A stretch of DNA of 64,000 nt from Demequina lutea (GTDB taxonomy: Bacteria > Actinomycetota > Actinomycetes > Actinomycetales > Demequinaceae). The position numbers and the translations under genes were made by a program. Below are positions 17,203 through 25,477 of the stretch, one piece after another (the stretch's first letter is position 1; each line of letters begins with the position of its first letter). The notes beneath the pieces were generated by a model. It was not told where the DNA came from, made no database searches, and was given only the letters and a program-made list of their open reading frames with translations. The DNA is taken from contig NZ_JACBZO010000001.1 in NCBI RefSeq assembly GCF_013409005.1, forward strand, positions 2,790,001 through 2,854,000. Direction: 5' to 3'.

Positions 17203-18249
17203 CTACTTGCGTTCGGTGTGGGTCCAGGTGTGGCCGGCGTCGCGGGTGGCGAGGTAGTCGGCGATCTGGTTGTCGGGGATGCGGTAGTTGTCGATGCCGT
17301 CGCCGTCGGGGTCCAGGATCGTCTTCTGGTTCCCGCCGCCTGGGGAGCCGTCGACGCAGTTGCCGTTCAGGTCGCAGTCCACGAGGTGGGTGTGGGGGTT
17401 GTAAACGTGGACCGTTGTTGAGGCCGACGTGGTGGTCGCCGTGCCCGGCGCGTCGCGCCAGGTGACACCGCCGTTGGTGGTGAACTCGCCCCGCCACGTG
17501 GTCGTCAACGTGAACGTCGTGCGGTGCTCGGCGGTGCGCGGGAAGGCGAAGGGCTGCCCGCCCTGGTCGTAACTTTTGCCCGGTGCGGTGGAGGTCCACG
17601 TGGTGCCGTCGGTGTTGGTCCACGTGTACTGGGTCGCGACCGCGCGGATCGTGACCGGGGCACCCATGAGGGTCACCGCGACCGTGCGGGGGTGGGTGTC
17701 CGCGACGAGGTTCACGCCCAGCTCCGCTATCGCGAAGCCCGCCGATGGTTGAACCTGATACGTGTTCGGCGCGATCGGCATCGTCTCCCACGCCTGCTCG
17801 ACCTGGGTCAGGAGGAGGTCGCTCGCGCACTGCTGGGAGCTGGCGATTTCCCAAGGGCCGTAGACACCTGAGTCCTCTCGGCTTACCCACCAAGGTTCCA
17901 GTGGTGTCGTGCCATCCGGGCACGCGGCTAGCGGCCGGAAGGGGGCGCCCGTGCAGTCAGGGATAGACGGCGACCAAGACTTCGTAAACTCACTAACACC
18001 CACTTCGCCAACCCGGATAAACGTCACCCACTCCGAGCAGATCGCGTGACGCTGCCAACGATCGCTGCCCGCTGAGGCGGCGGAGGACACGGGAGCCCCT
18101 TGCGATGCGGCTTCGCTCGGTGAGTGAACCTCTGTCGAGTCACCATGGGTCGTGCCCCAGATGTCGCCCGGGTCACCGGTAACCACGGCGACCAAGAACA
18201 GCATGACCGTGCCTAGTGCGCCCAATGTGCCACCCGCCAAGGCGACCAT
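17203..18249 (-). CDS. Secreted PKD-like protein, copy 1
   Basis: 348 residues. An N-terminal hydrophobic signal or anchor (LGALGTVMLFLVAVVTG) is followed by a Ser/Ala-rich stretch and a Cys-containing variable domain. A PKD-like beta domain comes next (YTWTNTDGTTWTSTAPGKSY ... TFTLTTTWRGEF), then an Asp/Asn/Gly-rich tail resembling calcium loops (DCDLNGNCVDG, DPDGDGIDNY). The ATG overlaps the TGA of the upstream DUF6318 lipoprotein as TGATG, indicating translational coupling. The last ~195 codons are almost identical to the paralogue at 20007-21068. Likely a surface or secreted protein; function unknown. Confidence 0.75.
   Translation of the reverse strand: MVALAGGTLGALGTVMLFLVAVVTGDPGDIWGTTHGDSTEVHSPSEAASQGAPVSSAASAGSDRWQRHAICSEWVTFIRVGEVGVSEFTKSWSPSIPDCTGAPFRPLAACPDGTTPLEPWWVSREDSGVYGPWEIASSQQCASDLLLTQVEQAWETMPIAPNTYQVQPSAGFAIAELGVNLVADTHPRTVAVTLMGAPVTIRAVATQYTWTNTDGTTWTSTAPGKSYDQGGQPFAFPRTAEHRTTFTLTTTWRGEFTTNGGVTWRDAPGTATTTSASTTVHVYNPHTHLVDCDLNGNCVDGSPGGGNQKTILDPDGDGIDNYRIPDNQIADYLATRDAGHTWTHTERK
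17208..17790. repeat. Direct repeat A, copy 1 (~583 bp)
   Basis: Nearly identical (a few percent divergence by eye) and in the same orientation as 20021-20603. It covers the 3' part of the PKD-like gene. Identity ends abruptly at the variable domain. Confidence 0.85.
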
Positions 18250-18860
18250 CAGGCATCCTCAGATCCGACGCCCAACACGACCCAATGATCGACGTCGTAC
18301 CGAAGACTCACACCGAGTCGACCGCCCCGGCCAGGGACTGTGGACGTGACACTTCCGGCTACATCCAAGAAGGTGGTGTCAGCAGTTTCGGCGTCAAAGG
18401 ACGCGTTCGTGGTGCCGTCGGCTTCGAGGCCTCCTGAGGCAAGTCCCACCTCTACGGTGACATCACCGCCCGTCATCGACCCATCGGATGCCACAAGGTC
18501 CGCCAGGTTTCCAAGGGCATTGTTGCAGAAGACACAATCTGGGTCGGAAAGCATGCTGAACAATTCCGGGTCTTGGTCGTGCATCATTTCGGGATAGAGC
18601 CCGACAAAGAACTTCGCGAAGTTGCTCGCGCTCAAGAAGTCCTCGCCCCGGGCGTTCTCGGGAATCAGCGCGAGCAGTTCTTCGTCAGTGAGCGCAGTCG
18701 GCGAGGGCGACACGCTCGGCGACGGCGACGGAGTCACCACGGTCGAGACCGAGGGACTGGGCGATGCGATCGGGTCAGAATCGCCCGTGCATGCAGACAG
18801 AGATACGGTCGCGCCCCCCAAGAGGACTACAACCGTCACAAAACGTGACAATCGAGCCAT
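18249..18860 (-). CDS. DUF6318-family lipoprotein, copy 1
   Basis: About 203 residues. The signal peptide RLSRFVTVVVLLGGATVSLS ends in the lipobox LSAC, so it is predicted to be lipidated and held on the outer face of the membrane. A Ser/Pro/Thr spacer follows, then the DUF6318-like domain with SASNFAKFFVGLYPEMM and the cysteine pair CVFC. The start at MARLSRF gives a normal signal peptide. It forms a two-gene unit with the downstream PKD-like protein, and the unit is duplicated at 20-21.7 kb. Confidence 0.8.
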   Translation of the reverse strand: MARLSRFVTVVVLLGGATVSLSACTGDSDPIASPSPSVSTVVTPSPSPSVSPSPTALTDEELLALIPENARGEDFLSASNFAKFFVGLYPEMMHDQDPELFSMLSDPDCVFCNNALGNLADLVASDGSMTGGDVTVEVGLASGGLEADGTTNASFDAETADTTFLDVAGSVTSTVPGRGGRLGVSLRYDVDHWVVLGVGSEDA

Positions 18861-18918
18861 GCACGAGACCATACCGGGCAAGCGCCATGCCTGCTACCGG
18901 AAGCATCGGCCCTGTGGA
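18612..18918. repeat. Direct repeat B, copy 1 (~307 bp)
   Basis: Matches 21403-21709: the 5' part of the DUF6318 gene plus 58 bp upstream. It breaks after CCTGTGGA in both copies. Confidence 0.8.
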
Positions 18919-18940
18919 CAATGCTCACCGCGCCGAACTG

Positions 18941-19393
18941 TTAGGCGTCGATTCCCCTGTGACGTGCCGCGTCATAGAGTTCCTGCGCGGTCTGGGCTGC
19001 GAGGTTCGCTTGGGCCGCGCCGACGGGTCCGGCCTGGTAGCGCTGCTGATTGCGGGACCGACGCAGTTGATCGTAGCGACGCGCCGCTGCGTCGCTCGGC
19101 GGAATGTCGAGTACTGCGCACAGGTAACGGCCGAGCGCCTCATGCTGGCCAGGGCCATTCGTTGTGCGGAAGCCATACGACGCCAGTAACGCCTCTCCGG
19201 CATCGTGACACGCGTCGTAGGCGAGGGTGTAGCGCGCGCTCGGGCCGGTGAGCTTGGGAAGTTCGTCCAGGAGGTCGCGAGCATTGCCCATGAATGAGGA
19301 CGCGCGTAGCAGGTCGACCGGTACGGGCGCAATGCGCCCTGACTGTGCCAGGGCGTCGACCGCCGCTTGTTGGGCCGCAGTGAGCGGGGTCAT
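18941..19393 (-). CDS. HEPN-domain protein (SAV_6107-like), partner of MNT gene
   Basis: 150 residues, largely helical. It carries SSFMGNARDLLDEL, YTLAYDACHDAGEALLASYG and an AARRYDQLRRSRNQQRYQ segment, as in small HEPN proteins of the SAV_6107 type that accompany nucleotidyltransferases. HEPN proteins are often RNase toxins; a textbook RxxxxH motif is not obvious here. The ATG at 19393 overlaps the upstream TGA (TGATG); an ATG six bases earlier is an alternative. The gene order MNT-HEPN and the coupling support a toxin-antitoxin-like pair. Confidence 0.7.
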   Translation of the reverse strand: MTPLTAAQQAAVDALAQSGRIAPVPVDLLRASSFMGNARDLLDELPKLTGPSARYTLAYDACHDAGEALLASYGFRTTNGPGQHEALGRYLCAVLDIPPSDAAARRYDQLRRSRNQQRYQAGPVGAAQANLAAQTAQELYDAARHRGIDA

Positions 19394-19974
19394 CACCATG
19401 GGAGCTCCCCGATGACGGGGATGGCGGGTCCTGACCTGACCTCGGACAGGAAGCCTGACTGCCCGCGGAACTCGTCCCCGCTCATGACGGTCGGGTTGAC
19501 CGGGCGGTGCACCATCTCCTCCACTCGCGCACAGGCGGCGTAGACCTGCGCCGCGTCAGGCGAGCCGAGCACCATGAGATCGACGTCGTGCGGTGCGGGG
19601 CCCTCGATGCCTCGCATGCGCGCGGCGAAGGACCCGTAGAGGAACGCCGCTTCGATGCCGGGGATCCCCACAAGGGCCTCGGCCAGCAGCACCACGGGCC
19701 CGGTGGACACCAACAGAATGTCGCGCAGAGGTGCGGTCAGGGGGCTGTTCACATTGGCGCGCAGCAGGCGCATGCGGCCGACTTTTCGCTCCTCAAGGAT
19801 GCCGGCATCGAGAAGCCGGGCCACCTCCCGGTGGGCCGTGGGGTAGGCGAGGTGCGCCCGGTCCGCGGCGTCGGAGATAGACAACTCGTCGCCGCCCAGC
19901 AGGAGCGCTGCAAGCAGGCGCGCCTGACCCTCGGACCGGAAGATCGGTGCGAGCAGCGGCGCCGTTGTTCTCAT
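19393..19974 (-). CDS. Winged-helix plus MNT-type nucleotidyltransferase
   Basis: 193 residues. Residues ~10-75 form an ArsR/MarR-like winged helix (SISDAADRAHLAYPTAHREV, then ARLLDAGILEERKVGR). Residues ~100-150 form a minimal nucleotidyltransferase core (FLYGSFAARMRG followed by HDVDLMVLG, the GS...DxD signature). MNT proteins act as antitoxins that adenylylate or neutralise HEPN toxins; the fused DNA-binding domain suggests autoregulation. The start at MRTTAPLL is just downstream of a promoter. It was probably inserted between the two duplicated surface cassettes. Confidence 0.8.
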   Translation of the reverse strand: MRTTAPLLAPIFRSEGQARLLAALLLGGDELSISDAADRAHLAYPTAHREVARLLDAGILEERKVGRMRLLRANVNSPLTAPLRDILLVSTGPVVLLAEALVGIPGIEAAFLYGSFAARMRGIEGPAPHDVDLMVLGSPDAAQVYAACARVEEMVHRPVNPTVMSGDEFRGQSGFLSEVRSGPAIPVIGELPW

Positions 19975-20010
19975 ATAACGGAGGTTAATATCCAGAATAC
20001 CGATAGTCAA
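19967..20010 (-). promoter_or_regulatory. Promoter of the MNT-HEPN pair
   Basis: On the minus strand TTGACT lies 17 bp from TAACCT, with the ATG shortly downstream. These 44 bp recur with about 90% identity at 28472-28515 as an orphan copy, so the segment is a conserved control region, probably bound by the wHTH domain. Confidence 0.55.
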
Positions 20011-21068
20011 GCGGACGTCTTGCGTTCGGTGTGGGTCCAGGTGTGGCCGGCGTCGCGGGTGGCGAGGTAGTCGGCGATCTGGTTGTCGGGGATGAGGTAG
20101 TTGTCGATGCCGTCGCCGTCGGGGTCCAGGATCGTCTTCTGGTTCCCGCCGCCTGGGGAGCCGTCGACGCAGTTGCCGTTCAGGTCGCAGTCCACGAGGT
20201 GGGTGTGGGGGTTGTAAACGTGGACCGTTGTTAAGGCCGACGTGGTGGTCGCCGTGCCCGGCGCGTCGCGCCAGGTGACGCCGCCGTTGGTGGTGAACTC
20301 GCCCCGCCACGTCGTCGTCAACGTGAACGTCGTGCGGTGCTCGGCGGTGCGAGGGAAGACGAAGGGCCGCCCGCCCTGGTCGTAACTTTTGCCCGGTGCG
20401 GTGGAGGTCCACGTGGTGCCGTCGGTGTTGGTCCACGTGTACTGGGTCGCGACCGCGCGGATCGTGACCGGGGCACCCATGAGGGTCACGGCGAGCGTGC
20501 GGGGGTGGGTGTCCGCGACGAGGTTGACGCCCAGTTCAGCTATCGCGAAGCCCGCCGATGGTTGAACCTGATACGTGTTCGGCACGATCGGCATCGTCTC
20601 CCATACGTTTGCGACCTGCGCATAGATCAGGTCACCCGTGCACTGAAAACTCGACACCTGCGACCAAGGACCATACGAGCCGTCGACCTCGACCCGACTC
20701 ACCCACCACGGATCCAACGCAACCTGGCCGTCAGCACAAGGCTGCCGCGGCGCCAACACCTCTCCCGCACAGTCGGGGATCGCGCCATCCCAGACACCCG
20801 AGAACATCTGCCCCGTACGCTCCACCGTGATCCACTCACGACATATCTCGTGACGCACCCACCGGTCACCCGCGGACGTACCCGAAGTCGGTGCACCCTG
20901 GGCGGCAGCCTCACCAACGCTCAGGTGCACGTTGGCATCGCCGTTGTCGCCTCGCGTGCTGCCGCCAATCTCGGGCCCCGGTGCGGTAGCGAATGCCGTC
21001 AGAGCCACCATCAGCGCCACGGCTCGCTTCCTACTCGTCGTCGTAGACGAATTCCACCCCATGGACAC
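20007..21068 (-). CDS. Secreted PKD-like protein, copy 2
   Basis: 353 residues. A basic N-terminus (SRKRAVALMVALTAFAT) may act as a signal. It is followed by the variable Cys-containing domain, whose sequence differs strongly from copy 1 (DRWVRHEICREWITVERTG; ALDPWWVSRVEVDGS). The PKD-like and Asp-rich tail is nearly identical to copy 1. The start overlaps the end of the upstream lipoprotein gene by 38 bp. A conserved tail with a diversified head suggests domain swapping or selection on the exposed part. Confidence 0.75.
   Translation of the reverse strand: MSMGWNSSTTTSRKRAVALMVALTAFATAPGPEIGGSTRGDNGDANVHLSVGEAAAQGAPTSGTSAGDRWVRHEICREWITVERTGQMFSGVWDGAIPDCAGEVLAPRQPCADGQVALDPWWVSRVEVDGSYGPWSQVSSFQCTGDLIYAQVANVWETMPIVPNTYQVQPSAGFAIAELGVNLVADTHPRTLAVTLMGAPVTIRAVATQYTWTNTDGTTWTSTAPGKSYDQGGRPFVFPRTAEHRTTFTLTTTWRGEFTTNGGVTWRDAPGTATTTSALTTVHVYNPHTHLVDCDLNGNCVDGSPGGGNQKTILDPDGDGIDNYLIPDNQIADYLATRDAGHTWTHTERKTSA
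20021..20603. repeat. Direct repeat A, copy 2 (~583 bp)
   Basis: Partner of 17208-17790, offset 2,813 bp, same orientation. Confidence 0.85.
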
Positions 21069-21651
21069 GCCATCCCCCTTCGTCGAAAGCCATTTTCAAA
21101 CCGACTTCGCCCGCGCCACCACGCTCCGTCTTGTACTGACTTCCGTCCTCGAGGTATGTGATCGTGTCAGACACCTCGAACCCCTGGGTGACATACCAGT
21201 AGCCGTCGCTTTCTAGGCCTCCACGTGGCGGCTGATCGGGCCACGTGAACGTGCCGCCCTCGTTGTAGGCTCCGGCCGCCCCGGTGGCCACCGAGTCCGT
21301 GATGGCGTTCGCGCAAAATACACAGTCGTCAGCGCTCAGATACTGGAAGAGTTCGCCGTCGTGCCCTGTGTGGAATAGCGTCGGGTATTGATCTATGAAG
21401 AACTTGGCGAAGTTGCTCGCACTCCCGAAGTTCTCGGCACGGGCCTCCTCGGGAATCAGCGCGAGCAGTTCTTCATCAGTGAGCGCGGTCGGCGAGGGCG
21501 ACGCGCTGGGCGACGGCGACGGAGTCACCACGGTCGAGACCGAGGGACTGGGCGATGCGATCGGGTCAGAACCACCCGTGCATGCAGACAGAGATACGGT
21601 CGCGCCCCCCAAGAGGACTACAACCGTCACAAAACGTGACAATCGAGCCAT
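21031..21651 (-). CDS. DUF6318-family lipoprotein, copy 2
   Basis: About 206 residues. The signal peptide, lipobox (LSAC) and Ser/Pro/Thr spacer are nearly identical to copy 1. The mature domain keeps SASNFAKFFIDQYP and the cysteine pair (DDCVFCAN) but is otherwise divergent (TWPDQPPRGGLESDGYWYV). Lipid-anchored, extracytoplasmic. First gene of the second copy of the two-gene cassette. Confidence 0.8.
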   Translation of the reverse strand: MARLSRFVTVVVLLGGATVSLSACTGGSDPIASPSPSVSTVVTPSPSPSASPSPTALTDEELLALIPEEARAENFGSASNFAKFFIDQYPTLFHTGHDGELFQYLSADDCVFCANAITDSVATGAAGAYNEGGTFTWPDQPPRGGLESDGYWYVTQGFEVSDTITYLEDGSQYKTERGGAGEVGLKMAFDEGGWRVHGVEFVYDDE

Positions 21652-21709
21652 GCACGAGACCATACCGGGCAAGCGCCATGCCTGCTACCGGAAGCATCGG
21701 CCCTGTGGA
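21403..21709. repeat. Direct repeat B, copy 2 (~307 bp)
   Basis: Partner of 18612-18918, offset about 2,791 bp; includes the shared upstream control region of both lipoprotein genes. Confidence 0.8.
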
Positions 21710-21796
21710 AAACCGGCGCGCATACTGGGATGAGTACGCGACCCCCGTCGCCAACCGCCCACAGCAAGAGCCTCACGAACCAAGAGGAGTTCACCA

Positions 21797-22102
21797 ATGT
21801 CCGCAACTCTGACGGTGACGCACAAGTCCATCGGCGTCGAGGTCCGCCGCGGGACCTACGACATCGAGCTCGACGGCGCGCGCGTCGGGTCCGTCGACAT
21901 GAACGACACCTTCGAGACGCCGCTGGAACCAGGGCCTCACACCCTGCATCTGCGCAGCGGCCGCAAGTCCAGCCGGGCCGTGACCTTCGACGCCGCCGAC
22001 GGCGAGGTCGTCGCCTTCCGCTGCACGGGCAAGAACCTGCTGCCGATCTTCCTCGCGTCGTTCTTGGTGCCGAGCCTGGCGCTCACGCTCCGCCGCGAAT
22101 AG
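21797..22102 (+). CDS. Conserved-looking small beta-rich protein with membrane tail
   Basis: 101 residues. An N-terminal beta-rich domain of about 70 residues (VEVRRGTYDIELDGARVGSV; FETPLEPGPHTLHLRSGR) resembles carbohydrate- or PEGA-like sandwich repeats that display structural-protein surfaces. A C-terminal helix follows (LLPIFLASFLVPSLALTL). AGGAG is well placed upstream of the ATG. No precise family assigned. Confidence 0.65.
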   Translation: MSATLTVTHKSIGVEVRRGTYDIELDGARVGSVDMNDTFETPLEPGPHTLHLRSGRKSSRAVTFDAADGEVVAFRCTGKNLLPIFLASFLVPSLALTLRRE

Positions 22103-22119
22103 GCGCCGATGCGCGCCGA

Positions 22120-22440
22120 CTAGTGGTTGCGGACGACGGCGATGATGACGGTCACGATGAAGAAGCCCGTCCCCACAACGGTCGCGAAGTACCCCGTCAC
22201 GAGTCCGCCGATCGCCAGTCCCTTGCCTGAACGCGGCTGGATCGAGCGTTTGATATGGCTCACCGCGACATGGCCCGTCAGTACAGCGACGATGCCGAGG
22301 CTCCAGCCAAAGAACGGCACCCACAGCATCAAGACGCCAGCGATGCCAAAGCACAGCGAGACGACGGCGAGCGTCAGCATCGGCGGCTTGACCGCATAGA
22401 CGGGCGTGTTGGGCTGACCGACGCCCGGGGTGACGCTCAT
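22120..22440 (-). CDS. DUF4190-domain membrane protein
   Basis: 106 residues. A short Pro/Gly N-tail precedes two or three helices with the DUF4190 arrangement (LAVVSLCFGIAGVLMLWVPF; LGIVAVLTGHVAVSHIKRS; GLAIGGLVTGYFATVVGTGF). GGGAG precedes the ATG by about eight bases. It is convergent with the beta-rich protein gene, 17 bp apart. Function unknown. Confidence 0.75.
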   Translation of the reverse strand: MSVTPGVGQPNTPVYAVKPPMLTLAVVSLCFGIAGVLMLWVPFFGWSLGIVAVLTGHVAVSHIKRSIQPRSGKGLAIGGLVTGYFATVVGTGFFIVTVIIAVVRNH

Positions 22441-22602
22441 GACAATTCTCCCTCGTTGTTGCCCGCAGGAGCGGACGCCTCCTGACGGTATCGCTGACAT
22501 CGGCCATGGCCTGGTGCTTTGGGCCCTGGCTAGCGTGGCCGAGAGAGAGCGGGCGCCGCACGTGAGCGGGCGCCCTTCGACGGATCTCGCTAGCGTTTCC
22601 CT

Positions 22603-23148
22603 ATGAGCGGGCTGCGCGGCTACCAATCCTTCGAGGAGTGGATGGGCACTCGCGTGCTCAGCCTCATCGACGTGTGGCCCGAGCACCCGCGCGCCGCGAT
22701 CGTCGGCATCAATCCCTCGCCCGGGTCCGTGGCGGCCGGGCACTACTTCCAGGGCCCGTTGGGCAGGCGGCAGCTGGGTCGCATCGCCGACGCTCTTGGC
22801 TGGGACGTGCCCGACACCGGCTTTTTCGAGGAGGCGGGGCTCGCGCAAGGCGTGGGCTTCACGGACATCGTCAAGCGGCCGACGCCGCGCGAGGTGGGCG
22901 TGAGCGCCGCGGAACTCGCGCACGGTCGTGCGGTGTTGGCTACCAAGCTCGCCTCACGTCATGTGCGACTCGTGATCGCCGTGTACCGCCAACCTGTGGC
23001 CGCTCTGCTGGGCGCCGAGGGCAGTCCGGGTTTGCAACCGACGCGCACGTCTTGGGGCGCGCAGGTGTTCCGGTTGCCGGGACCGTTTGAGGTGCCTGCC
23101 CGCGCGGACGAAGTGATGCGGGGGTTGGTGGGGTTGGTCGAGGGGTGA
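22603..23148 (+). CDS. Mug/TDG-like uracil-DNA glycosylase superfamily protein
   Basis: 181 residues. The catalytic motif of mismatch-specific DNA glycosylases is visible as AAIVGINPSPGSVAAGHYF (the Asn activates water), followed by the mid-protein GFTDIVKRPT and a late WGAQVFRLPGPF occupying the place of the Mug VLPNPSG loop. The known role is base excision of G:U or G:T mismatch products. The last motif is divergent, so substrate range is uncertain. Confidence 0.75.
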   Translation: MSGLRGYQSFEEWMGTRVLSLIDVWPEHPRAAIVGINPSPGSVAAGHYFQGPLGRRQLGRIADALGWDVPDTGFFEEAGLAQGVGFTDIVKRPTPREVGVSAAELAHGRAVLATKLASRHVRLVIAVYRQPVAALLGAEGSPGLQPTRTSWGAQVFRLPGPFEVPARADEVMRGLVGLVEG

Positions 23149-23172
23149 GGGTCGAGGGTGGCGCGGCGATAC

Positions 23173-24069
23173 TTAGCGCTCCTCCACCGCCCATGATGCG
23201 GCCGCAGGATCCCATCGCCCACGAGTCACTTCACCCGTGAGCACGGGCTCAAGAAGCAGCCGAACCAAGCCAAGCGCATCGCCGAAGTCGGTGGGGAAGT
23301 CCCGGTCAGGATAGGTGGTCACGAGCGCCCCCCATCCTGCCTGCCAGTCAGGCGGCACGTTGAAGCTCGCGGTCGCCGCGATTCCTCGCCGCAGTCGCTC
23401 CTCCTCCAGAGCTGCGCCCAGTGCCAGCGCTTCGGGCTCCGAGCGCAGCGCAAACGCGAACAAGTCATACAAGTCTCGTGGGCGACTCGAGGGCCGATCC
23501 CCGTAGATCGTCATGGTCGCCCACACCTTGTCGGCGATGTGGTCCTCTACCGGATACGTGTCTATGTGCGCCTCGACGATCCCCGGCAAGGCGATGGCCA
23601 TAGGTCGTGGCAGCCGAGCAACGGAGCCCGAGGGATCCCGCCCGGTCACTAGGTCAATGGATACGGAGGCAATGAATTCGCCCCCGAGGAGCACCTCGAC
23701 CCGGATGTTGACGCCGATGGATCCGCCCGTGTGATCATGGCCCAACGGGGCGGGCTCGCGGGAGACCTGGAAGAGAATGCCGTCGCCCAGGTCGGTGCCG
23801 ATCGCGGCCACCAAAGCATCGACCGCAAGCGCGACCGTCCCGGCGCTCGAACGAAGATCGAGGTCGCGCGTGGACCGTGAACTGACCTGACGAACCCGCA
23901 ACGCCTGCGCCCCCTTCAGCATGAAACTCCCCGGTGCGTGCGCATCGATGCGTGCGAGCAGTTGGTTGAATGCGAGATCGCGGAGCGCCACGTCACCCTT
24001 GACGCCTGCGCTCTTGGCGCGGTCCAGCACCGAGCGCTTGGACAGCGGCCTGGGCTTGTCAGGACTCAT
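23173..24069 (-). CDS. AbiEii-family nucleotidyltransferase toxin
   Basis: 298 residues. AbiEii/AbiGii family: FMLKGAQALRVRQ, SRSTRDLDLRSS (the DxD metal-binding core), DLVTGRD and HIADKVWATMTIYGDRPSSR, then PRDLYDLFAFAL. In type IV AbiE systems this GTP-dependent nucleotidyltransferase stops growth of infected cells. The start at MSPDKPRPL overlaps the AbiEi gene by 11 bp, so the two are translated together; the longer frame start is less likely. Confidence 0.88.
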   Translation of the reverse strand: MSPDKPRPLSKRSVLDRAKSAGVKGDVALRDLAFNQLLARIDAHAPGSFMLKGAQALRVRQVSSRSTRDLDLRSSAGTVALAVDALVAAIGTDLGDGILFQVSREPAPLGHDHTGGSIGVNIRVEVLLGGEFIASVSIDLVTGRDPSGSVARLPRPMAIALPGIVEAHIDTYPVEDHIADKVWATMTIYGDRPSSRPRDLYDLFAFALRSEPEALALGAALEEERLRRGIAATASFNVPPDWQAGWGALVTTYPDRDFPTDFGDALGLVRLLLEPVLTGEVTRGRWDPAAASWAVEER

Positions 24070-24871
24070 CAGCAACCCCTTCTGTGATGCGAGAGGCACG
24101 CTCTACCTCCGCGAGCGTGCTCCACGGCAGGTCTTGGAGCACCGTGGGGAAGGCGGCTGCGGTGATGTGCCCTGCCACTGTTCCGCCGACCGCTTCCTGA
24201 AATGCCCTGAAAGCCCGAGTTCCCGTAGCGGACGCCATGATCGCGCGGGCGAGGCCCGCACTGTCGAGTCCCTTCGATGCGAGCATCCGCTCCACCACGT
24301 CCGAACCAAGAGCCCGAGAGACGGAAGCACCCGTCACGCGCCGGCCCTCGAGCGCATCGGCGAGGGCGTCGGCCACGTGCGACGAGTCAGGCTCCGTCCG
24401 ACGAAGGTCGGCAAGCGTGCGTTCCGGCGTGGTGACGAGCATGCCGTGTTCGACCCGGACGTCGGGGGGCTCGAGCGTGCCGGTGTGGACGCGCACGCCC
24501 TCCCGCTGCGACTGTTTGCGATACGACGACGTGTAGGTGTCGACATCGGCGGGCAGGTCGCCGATGTCGTAGATGGCGGCGGCGCTTCGATGCGACACGG
24601 CGATCATGTGCGCACGGTCGGCGACGCGCTCGGCGGCTGTGCGCCCGGGGTCGAGCGCGAGCCACTGCGCGTAGACGTCGGTGTACTCGTCGTGGTCTGC
24701 ACCCGCCACTCGGTACACGCCGTGGGCGAGGCGTTCAAGGTCTCCCGACGCTTCGAGCCGCGACATGGAGAGCCGGGGCACGCCGACGAGCGCGGCCTGT
24801 CGCGTGGTGACCAGGCCGCGTTGCGCTTCGGCGACCGGAATGATCGCTCGGCGTGCCTCGCGGGTTTGCAT
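24059..24871 (-). CDS. AbiEi-type antitoxin / transcriptional repressor
   Basis: 270 residues. The N-terminal winged helix typical of AbiEi_4 (GLVTTRQAALVGVPRLSMSR, then LERLAHGVYRVAG) is followed by the antitoxin domain (AVSHRSAAAIYDIGDLPADV; VTTPERTLADL; LEGRRVTGASVSRAL). Type IV antitoxins of this family repress their own operon and counteract AbiEii without binding it tightly. First gene of the two-gene unit. An 8-bp tandem repeat and an orphan RHH gene lie just upstream. Confidence 0.88.
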   Translation of the reverse strand: MQTREARRAIIPVAEAQRGLVTTRQAALVGVPRLSMSRLEASGDLERLAHGVYRVAGADHDEYTDVYAQWLALDPGRTAAERVADRAHMIAVSHRSAAAIYDIGDLPADVDTYTSSYRKQSQREGVRVHTGTLEPPDVRVEHGMLVTTPERTLADLRRTEPDSSHVADALADALEGRRVTGASVSRALGSDVVERMLASKGLDSAGLARAIMASATGTRAFRAFQEAVGGTVAGHITAAAFPTVLQDLPWSTLAEVERASRITEGVADES

Positions 24872-24906
24872 GCTTGGATTGTATCTGCCTATTTGCTACT
24901 TTTCAA

Positions 24907-24938
24907 GCGTTCCCGCGTTCCCGCGTTCCCGCGTTCCC
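24907..24938. repeat. Four tandem copies of GCGTTCCC
   Basis: Perfect 8-bp units between the RHH gene and abiEi, continuing partially to 24943. On the minus strand they lie just upstream of abiEi, where slippage could alter promoter spacing. Confidence 0.85.
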
Positions 24939-24968
24939 GCGTTGGCGTGTGAAGTGGTCGGTGCTGGT

Positions 24969-25307
24969 TCAGCCAAACTCTCGCGCCGCGAGGTATTCGT
25001 CGAGCGCCTCGCGCACGATGTCGCTGCGGGTGCGCCCCTGCCCCACGAGCCGGTCAATGATCGCGGCCTGGGCGTCGGTCACCGCGACGTTGACGCGCGC
25101 GCTGCGCTCCCCCTTGCGTCCCGCCGTGCCGCCGATGCGAGGGCGCCCGACGCGGCGTTCGACGGCGGCGACATCGACGCCAGCGGCCTCGAGCAGGGCG
25201 CGGCCGTGGGCGGCGGCATCGGCGCCGGTGGGGCCTCCTTGGGGCTCGCCCCAGGATTCGGGTTCGGCGGCGAAGCGGGCAGCCTCGGTGTCTCGGCTGG
25301 GGGTCAT
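24969..25307 (-). CDS. Ribbon-helix-helix (CopG-like) protein, copy 1
   Basis: 112 residues. The C-terminal ~45 residues form an RHH DNA-binding domain (RVNVAVTDAQAAIIDRLV, then RTRSDIVREALDEYL). The N-terminal half is acidic/Ala-rich with VAAVERRVGRPRIGG. It looks like a type II antitoxin, but no toxin gene adjoins it; abiEi is 97 bp downstream. ATG chosen for the GAAGGGAG box. A near-identical paralogue with the same upstream region lies at 28537-28869. Confidence 0.8.
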   Translation of the reverse strand: MTPSRDTEAARFAAEPESWGEPQGGPTGADAAAHGRALLEAAGVDVAAVERRVGRPRIGGTAGRKGERSARVNVAVTDAQAAIIDRLVGQGRTRSDIVREALDEYLAAREFG

Positions 25308-25463
25308 CAGGGGCTCCCTTCTAGTGGTCATATCCGGCGGCCTTGGCCGTGGTGTCGGCTGGCGTGATCGACAAGGCCGAGTCTCCTCCGCGTTCGGTAT
25401 TGTGTCCACCGCAATTGGGAAGGCGGGGGCGTGTCCAACTCTCACCCGCAGTACGCCGCCGTT
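24969..25463. repeat. Direct repeat C, copy 1 (RHH gene plus upstream region)
   Basis: Aligned with 28531-29025 at a constant offset of 3,562 bp, including about 155 bp upstream of the gene with a shared GTATTGTGTCCACCGCAATT segment. Confidence 0.8.
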
Positions 25464-25477
25464 ACGCCCCTATGCCC

